A stretch of DNA of 64,000 nucleotides from Siderastrea radians. Taxonomy: Eukaryota; Cnidaria; Anthozoa; Scleractinia; Rhizangiidae. The DNA lies in the NCBI GenBank assembly GCA_964017195.1, contig OZ024898.1, positions 8,373,294 through 8,437,293 of the forward strand, read 5' to 3'. A model generated the notes under the pieces. The model saw only the letters and a list, made by a program, of their open reading frames with translations. It ran no database searches and was not told where the DNA came from. Positions 23,449 to 30,900 of this stretch are shown here, piece after piece (position 1 is the first letter of the stretch; the number at the start of each line of letters is the position of its first letter). A program made the translations under genes and the position numbers.

Positions 23449-24130
23449 TTGAGGATTTCAGTTTGAATGTTCTTTAGAAGCCGCTTTACTTTTTCAATTA
23501 AGAAAAACAAGGGTTATTGCGTATCACCCCGAATCGAATTACAAAGCAGATTTGTTGCCGATATCAAATTACATATATCATTTGGAAAGTGACCCTAAAA
23601 ACTTCAATACACTTTACGTATTTGTTTTTCTTAAATTTTGTTTTACATTTACAGTTTTGTACTGCACTTGTGGCAATTATTTTAAAAGCAAATAGAAAGA
23701 AAAATAAATGATTTCCTAAATAAATTTAAGCCTTTCACTACTAGCCTGCGTGCAGACGTCTCGCTATTCACTACACTCTTAGCAAGTTCTTGAGTTTGAA
23801 CTTACGCTTTTACAACAATAGTAAAGTTCTTATAAAAGACTTCTTATGACAATATGGAATTAGAAAGTGTCGTATTTCTTGTCTTCATAAGGTGGTACAT
23901 AAAGTGCCTAAATCGAAAGCTTAATTCAGTATTACGTTCTTGTAGTACCAGTTGTTTTTACCGGTATTTTTGCAAAGTAATTTTTTTTTTTTGCAATTTT
24001 CGACAACGCCATTTTCAGCCATTTTCATGCATTATTCTAAGTGAAGGATTAAAACAACAATACCTGTTGAAAAGCTGACGGATATTATCAAAGCAAAAAC
24101 TTTGATGAAAAGTGCGCGATCGATATCCAT
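3504..24130 (-). CDS. Secreted PAN/EGF/TLDc modular protein, 9 exons, with an in-frame stop in the TLDc part
   Basis: I assembled this gene from exons 24130-24064, 22925-22618, 20653-20539, 19230-19117, 18033-17920, 10438-10325, 9063-8947, 5283-5053 and 3826-3504. All have AG/GT borders and compatible phases. The sum is 1503 nt (501 codons). Order: signal peptide (1-22), PAN/apple-like domain (about 24-125), EGF1 (126-164), then four calcium-binding type EGFs starting EID or DID (to about 317), then TLDc (about 317-500). Such a secreted protein would act outside the cell or at its surface; its exact role is unknown to me. The TLDc fold is otherwise known from TLD/OXR proteins. Codon 333 is TAA (5234-5236), just before the conserved TLDc core, so the protein would stop there unless the base is an assembly error, edited or polymorphic. 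EGF3 and EGF4 are near-identical tandem copies split by a 7-kb transposon nest. I recognise the architecture, not a named orthologue. Confidence 0.82.
3990..4165. mobile_element. Foldback MITE with GACGTGCTG stem
   Basis: GTCTGTCAGCACGTC and GACGTGCTGGCAGAC (4029-4069) are inverted. Outer parts repeat AGACGAATTRTCC motifs at 4017 and 4123. It lies in the last intron of the TLDc gene; 4166-5052 has nothing else clear. Confidence 0.55.
5053..5283 (-). CDS. Exon 8: N-terminal half of TLDc, containing an in-frame TAA
   Basis: 231 nt, phase 1-1. After the junction it reads [16 protein letters not shown], then TAA (5236-5234), then [12 protein letters not shown]. The TLDc core follows: [17 protein letters not shown], the HERCDGK segment and [11 protein letters not shown]. 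Similarity resumes in the same frame right after the TAA, so this is a point change and not a frameshift. A glutamine or lysine codon with one base changed would explain it; that is inference. Confidence 0.8.
5478..5590. repeat. Three tandem ~39-41-bp units with a palindromic core
   Basis: The unit TACCCCGCCGTCAGGACGGG-GTCTAGTAATACCC occurs three times in a row. Its core CCCCGCCGTCAGGACGGGG can form a stem. Two diverged units are at 32720-32815. It seems to be the head of the 5.5-8.5 kb and 32.7-34.0 kb repeat families. Confidence 0.75.
5600..8520. repeat. Complex repeated block in the TLDc-EGF5 intron
   Basis: The modules are shuffled. The GAAAGTTGG-TGTAGAAAA / GGTGCTAGCGAGCTTTGAAG module is at 5690-5860, 6565-6670 and 7410-7580. 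TTCGCCAAAATCTTTAGGG is at 5945, 6750 and 7665. GGTCAAAATATTTCGTCACG is at 6310 and 8050. GAGTGACC / CCCCTGGGGC is at 6510, 7245, 8258 and 8440. The open frames here repeat the same peptide and are not genes. The tRNA-like 7029-7100 lies inside. Confidence 0.7.
7029..7100 (-). tRNA. tRNA-like sequence, possibly Arg(TCT), or tRNA-derived repeat
   Basis: The 72 nt start GGCCTCGTAGCTCAGTTGG and contain GGTTCGAATCCCG. Acceptor (with wobbles), D and T arms pair. The loop GTTCTAA would give anticodon TCT, but two of five anticodon-stem pairs fail. It sits inside a repeat-rich intron, so a tRNA pseudogene or SINE head is as likely as a true tRNA. Confidence 0.5.
8745..8858. repeat. Tandem ~54-bp duplication with pyrimidine run
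   Basis: TTAAGCGTTTTTTCTTTTTC followed by a T-run and AAAGAGATCGGTCAGCTAT occurs twice in a row. It lies just past the donor side of the EGF5 exon. Confidence 0.8.
8947..9063 (-). CDS. Exon 7: calcium-binding EGF domain 5
   Basis: 117 nt, phase 1-1, starting [16 protein letters not shown] and ending FAGPQCATI. Acceptor AAACAG, donor ATAG|GTGAGT. It is the EGF nearest the TLDc module; the next exon begins 3.7 kb away, beyond a repeat-filled intron. Confidence 0.88.
   Translation of the reverse strand: MLMNVPVIPARTAEPALIRLTDTTASAQKGLLDHSVLQ
9281..9380. repeat. (GAT)n microsatellite
   Basis: About 30 GAT/GAC triplets. They create poly-His and poly-Ile frames that are not genes. 9381-10324 contains no other feature that I can support. 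Confidence 0.95.
10325..10438 (-). CDS. Exon 6: calcium-binding EGF domain 4 (tandem copy A)
   Basis: 114 nt, phase 1-1, starting [16 protein letters not shown] and ending FNGAQCET. Its flanking intron was interrupted at about 10510 by the nested transposon block that ends at 17523. The donor is CAG|GTCAGT. Confidence 0.88.
10700..11625 (+). mobile_element. 5'-truncated CR1/L2-like LINE 3' end, degenerate
   Basis: Translation gives the end of a reverse transcriptase: [13 protein letters not shown], then [34 protein letters not shown] and the closing [12 protein letters not shown]. This is the thumb and C-terminal region typical of CR1/L2-like non-LTR elements. The frame shifts in a T-run near 10812-10822. 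A TGA at 11341 interrupts the last part. The 3' end carries short TTATG repeats at about 11605-11624, as in microsatellite-tailed LINEs. It is dead and lies antisense to the host gene. Confidence 0.75.
12012..12135. mobile_element. Palindromic MITE, 124 bp
   Basis: The ends GTAATCAAATGGT and ACCATTTGATTAC are exact reverse complements. Inside, a 23-bp stem beginning GTGAAATTAGG is also perfect, so nearly the whole element folds back. It directly abuts the inverted repeat that starts at 12140. Confidence 0.7.
12891..17441 (+). mobile_element. Autonomous-looking TTAA-flanked DNA transposon (Kolobok/Mutator-like)
   Basis: Terminal inverted repeats read GGTGGCTCCCTAGAGT on both ends (12891 onward, and reversed from 17441). 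Both are bordered by TTAA (12887-12890 and 17442-17445). The 4551-bp element contains one three-exon gene on the plus strand. TTAA duplications are known for Kolobok and piggyBac; the protein here is not piggyBac-like. The downstream part, 16717-17441, is non-coding, with AATAAA at about 17309. The intact gene and near-identical ends suggest recent activity. Confidence 0.8.
12989..16716 (+). CDS. DDE transposase fused to a DEDDh exonuclease, 1042 residues, 3 exons
   Basis: Exons 12989-13480, 13593-13692 and 14180-16716 join in phases 0 and 1 (CAG|GTATGC, TCAG|GTAAAC, TTTAG|GTCC) to give 1043 codons. The N-terminal 165 residues are basic and serine-rich. A zinc-ribbon-like set follows (C192-x2-C195, C221-x2-C224). 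The transposase part shows [10 protein letters not shown] (D333), a CCRFC...HDC cysteine/histidine cluster, TGDDDS (D424-D426) and RNEALNS (E576). This is the pattern of animal Mutator-like transposases. The C-terminus has three DEDDh exonuclease motifs: FDTET (D734, E736), GHNSLTFD (D842) and HDALED (H910, D915). All catalytic positions are present. The start was chosen as the first ATG of the open exon near the 5' end. The transposase should cut and move the element. The exonuclease may trim ends or act in repair, which is inference. Confidence 0.85.
17524..18385. repeat. Tandem duplication around the EGF3/EGF4 exons
   Basis: Sequence from about 17580 to 17835 (core GATGTGTTATTGAATG, later GTCATGGCATTAAGTTCGAC) recurs at about 18125-18385. 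Together with the shared exon flank (10450-10508 versus 18045-18100) it defines a unit of roughly 0.5 kb duplicated in tandem. The transposon nest lies inside one copy. Confidence 0.75.
17920..18033 (-). CDS. Exon 5: calcium-binding EGF domain 3 (tandem copy B)
   Basis: 114 nt, phase 1-1, starting [16 protein letters not shown] and ending FNGAQCET. It is almost identical to exon 6 (10325-10438), differing at only a few residues. The flanking intron (18045-18100) is also shared, so this is a recent tandem duplication. The donor is GTTTGT, a weaker version of the usual GTAAGT. Confidence 0.88.
18430..19045. repeat. CCCTATTTCAGAC-rich repeat in the EGF3-EGF2 intron
   Basis: ACCCTATTTCAGACY occurs at about 18534, 18571 and 18651, with a variant at 18500. 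GGGGGAGTAC-type ends flank the region (18443 and, inverted, about 19017). Looks like a non-autonomous element with internal short repeats. Confidence 0.5.
19117..19230 (-). CDS. Exon 4: calcium-binding EGF domain 2
   Basis: 114 nt, symmetrical phase 1-1. It reads [16 protein letters not shown] and ends GFTGELCQT. Six cysteines and the acidic start fit a calcium-binding EGF. The phase 1-1 design lets such exons be duplicated or skipped without a frameshift. Confidence 0.88.
19995..20186. mobile_element. MITE with ~60-bp inverted arms
   Basis: Left arm starts AGCCGCCTTCACACGTCAAA and right arm ends TTTGACGTGTGAAGGCTGCT. Arms include GTTGGCCAAC and AAACTCAAATTGGTGT. 19231-19990 otherwise holds only a GGTAAGGTAAGGTAA run near 19840. 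Confidence 0.75.
20539..20653 (-). CDS. Exon 3: EGF domain 1
   Basis: 115 nt, phase 0 in (TTTTAG|TCT) and phase 1 out (ACAG|GTAAGA). It starts [14 protein letters not shown] and ends FTGRNCQT, giving six cysteines in EGF order. It lacks the D-x-D-E calcium-binding start of the other EGFs. Its entry phase matches the phase-0 end of the PAN exon. Confidence 0.85.
21185..21640. repeat. 450-bp dispersed repeat, copy 1
   Basis: Shares GGGGAGGCTCC, GGGAAAATTGCCATTTTAGT, AAGCTTGCACCCTT, TTGGCTTATCC-like and AGGGTAAGGGTTTGAACCTC with 48700-49150. An inverted partial copy is at 21895-22120. Confidence 0.7.
21895..22120. repeat. Inverted partial copy of the 450-bp repeat
   Basis: GAGGTTCAAACCCTTACCCTT, ACCAAAATGGTACCC and AAGGATAAGCCAAAACAATAG are reverse complements of blocks in 21185-21640. 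Together with that copy it makes a large inverted pair. Confidence 0.65.
22155..22550. repeat. GTTAGCCGTAAAAA-rich element
   Basis: Short units GTTAGCCGT / GTTAACCGTAAC occur near both ends (22170-22270 and 22470-22520), all in the same orientation. It lies next to the PAN exon, downstream of its donor. Confidence 0.5.
22618..22925 (-). CDS. Exon 2: PAN/apple-like domain
   Basis: 308 nt, phase 1 in and phase 0 out (acceptor CACAG|GG, donor GGG|GTAAGA). It encodes about 103 residues, with cysteines in ECGTSC, PLCFSFN and ILCELL. This spacing matches the PAN/apple fold seen at the N-terminus of many cnidarian secreted proteins. The domain usually binds protein or carbohydrate ligands; no ligand can be inferred here. 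Confidence 0.8.
23418..23449. repeat. (ATT)n microsatellite
   Basis: A short ATT run. The rest of the signal-PAN intron (22926-24063) shows nothing I recognise. Confidence 0.85.
24064..24130 (-). CDS. Exon 1: start codon and signal peptide
   Basis: The exon reads [23 protein letters not shown] across the junction, a short charged N-terminus followed by a hydrophobic core, as in a signal peptide. The donor is CAG|GTATTG and the exon ends in phase 1. The next exon completes the glycine codon. The 67-nt exon has no nearby rival start. Upstream, 24131-24650, I see no other coding signal, so the promoter of this minus-strand gene probably lies there. Confidence 0.8.
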
Positions 24131-24659
24131 GTAGTGTCTTAGCTTTAGAGTGCAAAAAAAAAAAGTCAGCTAACATTTTTGGAGAGCCACCAGCAGCTCA
24201 GAAATTCGGCGGATGGGATTCTATTTCCTAAAATTTTCTGCGGCCTCAATTTTCAGCTGAAAACTTCGAACAGTTCAATCTGTATTAGCTTACGCAAATA
24301 TGCCTTTAAAAAGCTCTCAAACAATCTAAGAAATTAGAAAATGATATTTCAAGTATTTTGCCAAAATGTTCTCGTTTGGTGCCCCTGAAAGGTGATTAGT
24401 AGAACTGTGTAGGTCTAAAACCTGGTAGGTGACTGGACTTCACAGACATCCAACACCTTTACCACAAGACAACGCTTCATTGAATTCTTATGAGGGGAAT
24501 AAGTATACAAGTTGACAAAGTCTGCTCAAAATCTGGCAAATCCATGAGTAAATAAGCAGACAACAGGCTGTCATGAGGAGCTAGAGTGGCCTAGTGGTCG
24601 AGGCATTGTCCCAAATTCAGATCCTCCTCTCTGACCACTAGATCAGTAGATTTGCAACA

Positions 24660-24958
24660 TGGTAAGGTAAGGTAAAGTCGTACAAGAGCGAAGAAGGCCC
24701 ACACAGCCAGGGCTTGTACCGGTTTCTGTAGCATGAAGCAACCAAGAGTATTGATATTCCCCTCTGGATGGGATGCTAGTCCATTGCAGAGTTACCCCCA
24801 GCAGTATGTCGCCAGTTCCCATTTATACACCTGGGTGGAGAGACGTTGTGGGGTAGAGTTTCCTGCTTAAGGAAACAGCACGATAGCAGGGACTGGGCAT
24901 CAAGTCACCGACCTTCAGATCTGAAGTCCAACGCGCTAACCACTACACTACCGTGTCC
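24660..24958 (-). mobile_element. tRNA-derived SINE-like repeat, copy 1
   Basis: Read on the minus strand it starts with an A-box-like GTAGTGTAGTGGTTAGCGCG and runs about 300 bp to GTACAAGCC / TTACCTTACC. The same body recurs at 50530-50826 and in part at 54755-55075. Shared blocks include GATGGGATGCT, CAGCAGTATGTCGCC and ACCTGGGTGGAGA. It lies in the spacer between the two minus-strand genes. Confidence 0.6.
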
Positions 24959-25058
24959 CAAATGTTAAGATCTTGTAGGCCTGCAGTTGCTTTGTACATT
25001 GCCTACTGGCCAGCCCCCCCCCCCCCCCCCTTCCCTTTATTTGGAATTTTTATTTTCA

Positions 25059-25470
25059 TTTTAAGACGATTTCCGCTCAACGTTCGAGCAGTAAGTGCAA
25101 AAATTAAGTTACCAAAAAATACTTGCAGCACGGTCACATTTTGAGAACAGATAAGAAGAACTTATCGTTACTTTTGCTTCCAAGCTGACCCCGCGAGAGA
25201 AAATTGGATTTGAAGTTATCCATATTTCAATTAAAAAGACGCTTCATGTCAGTTCAAAACAAAATGGCGCCCGTTTTTAGCATACTTTTACGAGATTTGA
25301 AATTAATTTTCTTGAGAATGCTTGAGAATTTCATCGCGGGGTCACTTGGGCAAGTGAACTAGAGTGAGATGTTTCAAATAGCATTTAAAATGTTACCGTG
25401 CTATGAGTAGTTTTTTGGTAAATATTTTTTGCACTTATTGCTCGAACGTTGAGCGGAATCCGTCTTAAAA
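25059..25470. mobile_element. MITE with ends TTTTAAGACGGATTCCGCTC
   Basis: Left arm TTTTAAGACGATTTCCGCTC and onward to GAGCAGTAAGTGCAAAA is inverted at the right end, finishing CGGAATCCGTCTTAAAA. A C-run precedes it (25014-25030). Confidence 0.7.
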
Positions 25471-25661
25471 CGTTATGTTCTCTGTTTATAGGGCATATGC
25501 CAAGATGTTGTCACTGCCATGTTGGCGTACCTTTAACAAAAGGTTCCTCGTTAGCTCCTTTTGTTATGGTACACCAACATGACCGCCATGCCATTGTTCT
25601 TTGAATCTCTAGGGACTGGTTGCATATGTTTCAAAGTGTCGCCAATTAGCATTTTCATGCT

Positions 25662-25737
25662 GAACCTCGTTCCCAGGATCTTCCCAGAATGCTCCCTCTG
25701 GGGTGGGGAGATGCAAGACCCTGGGAACGAGGTTGTT
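25662..25737. repeat. Short inverted repeat CCTCGTTCCCAGG
   Basis: AACCTCGTTCCCAGG and CCTGGGAACGAGGTT face each other across about 45 bp. 25740-26600 otherwise holds only a G-run near 26279. Confidence 0.7.
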
Positions 25738-26599
25738 AACCGGCCGTCGCCATGGCGACCGCCGGTTTATGACATGAACACGGTTTTTCGTGAAAGCAAG
25801 TTGGCTTAACATACGAAGAAAGTGTGGTAAAGCTTGTGGTACGGGTTACTCAAGAGCGGTACTGTCGTATATAAGACGCATGCGCATATTAGTCTTCTGA
25901 ATGTTACCTTCCTATGTTTGTCTTTTAATTTACAGTATTTAAGATATGAACGGCGAAGGGTTGTTAACTTTGGGGTTTTTTGTATTTGTCTTGTATAACG
26001 CATGCGCAATTGAGTAAAGTAGCTAATAGGATTGAATGCGAAATTGGCTGTGTTGTCTGATCTAGTTAGTGGTTATGGTGAAAATTTTTTTAGCGCAGGA
26101 GTTTTTTTATTGGGATTGACATTTTGAGGGATGTCAAAATGTGGGAGTCAGAAGGATTTGTGAATGTCAGAAGCATATCACGCTTCTGTGAATGTGATTT
26201 GCTTTGAAAGTTGCCTTTTGTATAGGAGCGGTGTAATATTGTGCTGCGTGAGAGGCGGTTTCCCTTGGCGTTTTATGGGGGGGGGGGGTTGCGAACTGGA
26301 TTGTAAGGTTTCTGATTGGCTAACTTGTATTTCGTAGCGGCCAAAAAGGACAGTTGCGTTTTGCCGCCGTGGGCTAGGAAGAGAAGGAATTGGTACAAGT
26401 ATGATGATGCAATATTAGTTGATTGCACCATCAGTACATGATAGTTCTTGTGAACGGAGAGAGATGTGTTTATTTGAGGCGAGACGTTGATACGAAGGAA
26501 TCGTCATTAATAAGGAGATCAATTAATAAGGCAGGTGTTACGAGTCTTTTTGCATTGAAAGAACGAAAATATCTGAATATTATCGACGGATTTGTGTGG

Positions 26600-26795
26600 T
26601 TTGCGTGTGGTGTTCGCCAGGGGCTACGAGCAGTCTCTCTTTCCGTTCAGAGATAGTGAAGGAAAAAAAAAACAAGCGAGTGAGCGCGAAATCGATTGCG
26701 GCTCGACAGGCGCGTTCGCTTTCAAAGTCGTGGGCGACTTTCGTCCCCGCCCGCTCCCGGGTTAGCAAACCGGATTTAAACATCACGTCATGAGA
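26600..26795. mobile_element. Second member of the GCAGTCTTTC MITE family
   Basis: Contains GAGCAGTCTCTCTTTCCGTT, an A-run and GAGTGAGCGCGAAATCG, matching the reversed right arm of the 336-540 element. 26800-27040 is unremarkable. 27040-27200 weakly resembles the tail of the 5.5-8.5 kb repeat (GGTCAAAATATT, CCCAAAGGGC). Confidence 0.5.
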
Positions 26796-27347
26796 TATGC
26801 CTTGACGTGCCCCATTCTCTGACGATCTGCTCGAGCTCGTGTTTATCAAGCGTTACATTTTGATTCTACTGCTATGTGCACTGTTTGTATTTAAGGTCTA
26901 GGCACAACAGTAAATACTTCGTCGTCCCTGTGTGAGCATTCTCGGTCGTGGACGAATTTATTTCGACATTCAACGTTTGAGTGAATTTGCGTTTTTCAGC
27001 ACAAATAAAAGTGATAAGAAAGATAAGCTGAGTCATCAGAGTTTAAACATTACGTCATCCATTACCGCTATAGTCAAAATATTGTGTCACACAATCACAT
27101 TTTTCCTCACGCCGGTTCGTATAAATAGAGGATCGCGTTAACATTTGTGAAACCTAGGGGAGGGGAGGATCAGAATGGCCGGTTAAAATGCCCAAAGGGC
27201 TTTCTTGTTTCATGATAAATCCATTGCAATTGACCCCTTAGGAAATAAAGCGATTTTGTTATTACATTTCGGACATGTGTGATGACATATTCCCATAACT
27301 GGCTGAAGCCACACAAAAAAACAGGCCAAGGAATTGCAGTGCTTCAT

Positions 27348-27353
27348 TTTATT
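27348..27353 (-). terminator. ATP5IF1: Polyadenylation signal AATAAA for IF1
   Basis: AATAAA on the minus strand, about 150 bp past the IF1 stop codon at 27501. This predicts a short 3' UTR ending near 27330. Confidence 0.6.
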
Positions 27354-27500
27354 TCAAACTCCAAATATTGAAACATGACATCCGCCAGAAGAAAACGTTA
27401 GTGAAACAAGTATTCACAAGTGTGTACATGTACATCCACAGCATCACCAGAGTGATTAAAAACCAATCATACAACACCCAAAGCAAAACAGCCATTGAGA

Positions 27501-27900
27501 TCACTTCTTCTCATCATCAGAAGATTCTGCATCAGTCAGCCTATCCATTCCCTTTTGATGCTTTTTCAGTGCTTCACGGTGACGGCGAATTGCTTCCTCA
27601 TGATGTTTGATCTCCTTCTCATGGTGTTCCATGGCCTGTTCCAAGTGTTCCTTGTAGGCCTTTAGTTGCTCTTGTTCCTGGGTTTAAAAATACTTGTGGT
27701 TAAAATTTGTTTTTGGTTAATTTTCTATTTTCCATTGCCTTTCTCATTTCAGATCACGACAATTTGTGATAAGTAATAAGACAGTGGGAAATAACAATTG
27801 AAGCAAAACCATATTTGAACCACAACATAACACATTTTATTAGGAAGGTCTAGGACCTTAATCTGCAACTAAGACATGATAAGCAGGGCTCGACAAAAGT

Positions 27901-27931
<31 letters not shown>

Positions 27932-30900
27932 GAGGTCGGGCAAGTAACTTTTCAGGGTCACTTGCCCGACGGGCAGGCGCCCGGGCAAACCCTCCATCAA
28001 ATTACATTTCAAGTCTGTCAAATAAGTGACAAATAATTAAGCACCAACAGCGTACACGACCGTTTAGCAAAGCTGCGAAATTTGTTAAGTTAAATATCAA
28101 TCAGTCAGGGCTCGAGACTAATGACAGCCAACTACTCACAGACTAGTAGAAATTCCATTTTGGCTGGTGAAAATTTCAAAGCACTATAAGCACCGAATGG
28201 AAACCAAACTACTGGGGTAAATATTGCTTCTGATGATCGGATCCCAAAAGCAAATTGAGTGAGCAGAAACTAAAACTTATCCGTAGGATATCATAATGTT
28301 CGTATGATACTTGTTTTGTCCTCTCAACGTTTTTCCCTATTAATTCTTGTCTCAGATGGCAACGTTTTCTCCGTCATTTCTACGTTCGAATGAAATTAGC
28401 CGTCTTCAGAACGTTTCACCATTTGTTTCCTTGAAAGGTCCATTAGTCCGTTGATATGATATTTGTCTGCACGTTAGTAGGTTCACACAATTCTTTGGTC
28501 TTCTTCATGTTATCGACTTTTTTTCCATTAATCGCTCCGTTCGTACAATAGTTTCTCTCCCCAGCGTTTCTCTGTACGTAACGTCTTCACAACGTTTCTC
28601 CGTACGTAAGTGGGTTCGTCGATTTATTAGTCTAGCCTTCTCAACGTTTCTTTGTACGTTAGCACGTTCTCACGACATTGTTCTGCTCTTCCTTGTGCCT
28701 TAATACATTCGTACGATAAGTCGACACTGCTTAGCGTTTCTCTGTACGTTAGTATGTTCATACGGTATTAGTCTTGTCTTCTCAACGTTTATCCGTAGGT
28801 TAGTGCGATTTAGTTGTCTCATTTACGTTTCTCCGTAATTTATTGTCCCACTGTAAAAGTTCAGTTTGTCCGTACCTCACACACGCTCTTCGGGAATTAG
28901 TTTTGTCTAATAACCTTTCTCGGCAAGTTAGTAGTTGCGTATTTTATTAGTCTCGATCTGTATCTTGGTACGTTGGCGGCGTTTCTCCCTACTGTAGTGC
29001 ATTTGCAACCAACGTGACTTCTCAACGTTTCTGCGTACCTTAGTAACTTCGACCCTTATTAGTTTTTTCTGCTCAATGTTTCTCCGCACTTAAATACGTT
29101 TGTAATTTACTAGTCTTCTCTTGTGGACGTTTTTCCGTATGTGAGTTTGAGTGCTGCATCAGTCTTGTCTTTTTGACGTTTCTCAGTACCTTACAACGTT
29201 CGTACAATGTTAGTCTTGTCTTCCCAATGTTTCTCCGTACGATGACATGCTCATATAAGGTTAACTGTTCGAGTTATTCGTCATGATCTGACCGAAACAG
29301 AAAAGAGAAGCGTGAACTACATCGCGCCTGGGAATTTGCCCTGAAGGCACATGGTACTTTGTATTCCGCATGTGCGGATCTTTTACCGTTGGAAAGAATA
29401 GTCAAGATTCAAGTTCTTCACTCTTGAGATTACAGAGAGGCATGTTTACAGTAATTAACTCGGCTAAAAATTAGACATATTGAACACAGTATGAGGTGAT
29501 GCAAAAAAAAGTCTGGCTAGTGAAAATTTATTTTGGCTAGTGAAATCAAACCTCTCACTGGCCACTTGGCTACTAATTTGATTTGTCAGTCAGGCAATCA
29601 CTTAAAATGACTTTTTCTAAAACGTCAATTGGTTTTGGTAGCAGTAATCAATCAGTTGGTGAAATACCTCCCTGACCTGTGAATTGGTAAACAAAGTTCA
29701 GAGAAAATGCGATGAAAACGCTGCTGTAGCTAAAACGACCTTAGTTTTGTGCCTAAACTGGAAAGCCTTTTTTCAATTTTTAGTCAAAAATCTACCACCT
29801 GTTAGCAGATCCTTTATGCATCAGTCTTATTAAGGTTTCTTTTCCTCATATTACTAGTATATTTTTTGGCGCTGCCTACCACTGATACACCATATGCAGA
29901 CAGAATTGAAGCGAGAAAGTGGAGCAAACATATCAGCTTTTATGTAAAATCTTGAATGTGTGGTAAATTGCTTCTCAATCTGTGGTAATTGTAAGTATAC
30001 ATCAAACAATCGAAGGCCAGTTCAGGGTTATAAACGCAAGCATATTTTCAGGTTTTTCTAACCTGCGATCAGGCTTTCTTTTTTTTCGCGGCGGGGGGAG
30101 GGCGAAAAAAAAGGAAAGCCTGATACAATTACTTGTTGAATCGTCTGCCGCCCCCCAATTAAAGTGTCTGTCAACGAGAGTGTCAGCGATGTCATCAGAT
30201 AAGAGTGAGCCAATCACAATTTACCGGAAGTCGCTTCGTTGGCGGGAATCAGCAGAGGCGCGAAGCGGGCACGAAGTGTGCAAACATTTGTGCAAACTGA
30301 GTTATGTTGCCTTTTGTTTCCCGACCAATCAGAAAAAAGTCCAGATTCTGGACTTTTTACAGACGACTCGACAAGTAATTGTATCAGGCGTTCATTTTTC
30401 CGTTGACTACACCGCCGCGAGAAAAATAACGCCTGATCGCAGGTTAAGGTTTTTCATGCTCTGAGGTCTGGAAAGATGACGATCTGAGAACTACACTGGT
30501 TGGTTAGCACGCGATCAAAATCTGCCTGGATCAAATTTCTTTTCACAACAAATGACTGCGACAAATGTGCATTTTGAACGTGGTCTGTTACACATTTAGA
30601 CTAACGTTTTATTTAACCGTCAACTTCTTTCAAATTTCCTCAAGGGTTTTTCTAATTCGCTTAATCCTAAATTAATACGTACTTATTACACGTGCGTTAC
30701 AAGTAAAACTCTTTAAACTCTGATCCATGTTAACTTAGATCCAGTCAGTAAACATAGATGTTACGTACTAGAACAGTATCATGAAATCGACAGGAGGATA
30801 GTAAATGTGAACAATCTCCCAAAACGTTCAACAGAAGGAGAGCGATCACTCATTAAACACTTTGTGAGATCTTTGTCCACGCCTCATGAATTATTAATGA

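Noticed and set aside
29982..30464. 160-residue open frame as a gene
   Set aside because: It spans a MITE (30060-30445), and the same stretch is partly open on the other strand, as expected for a foldback.
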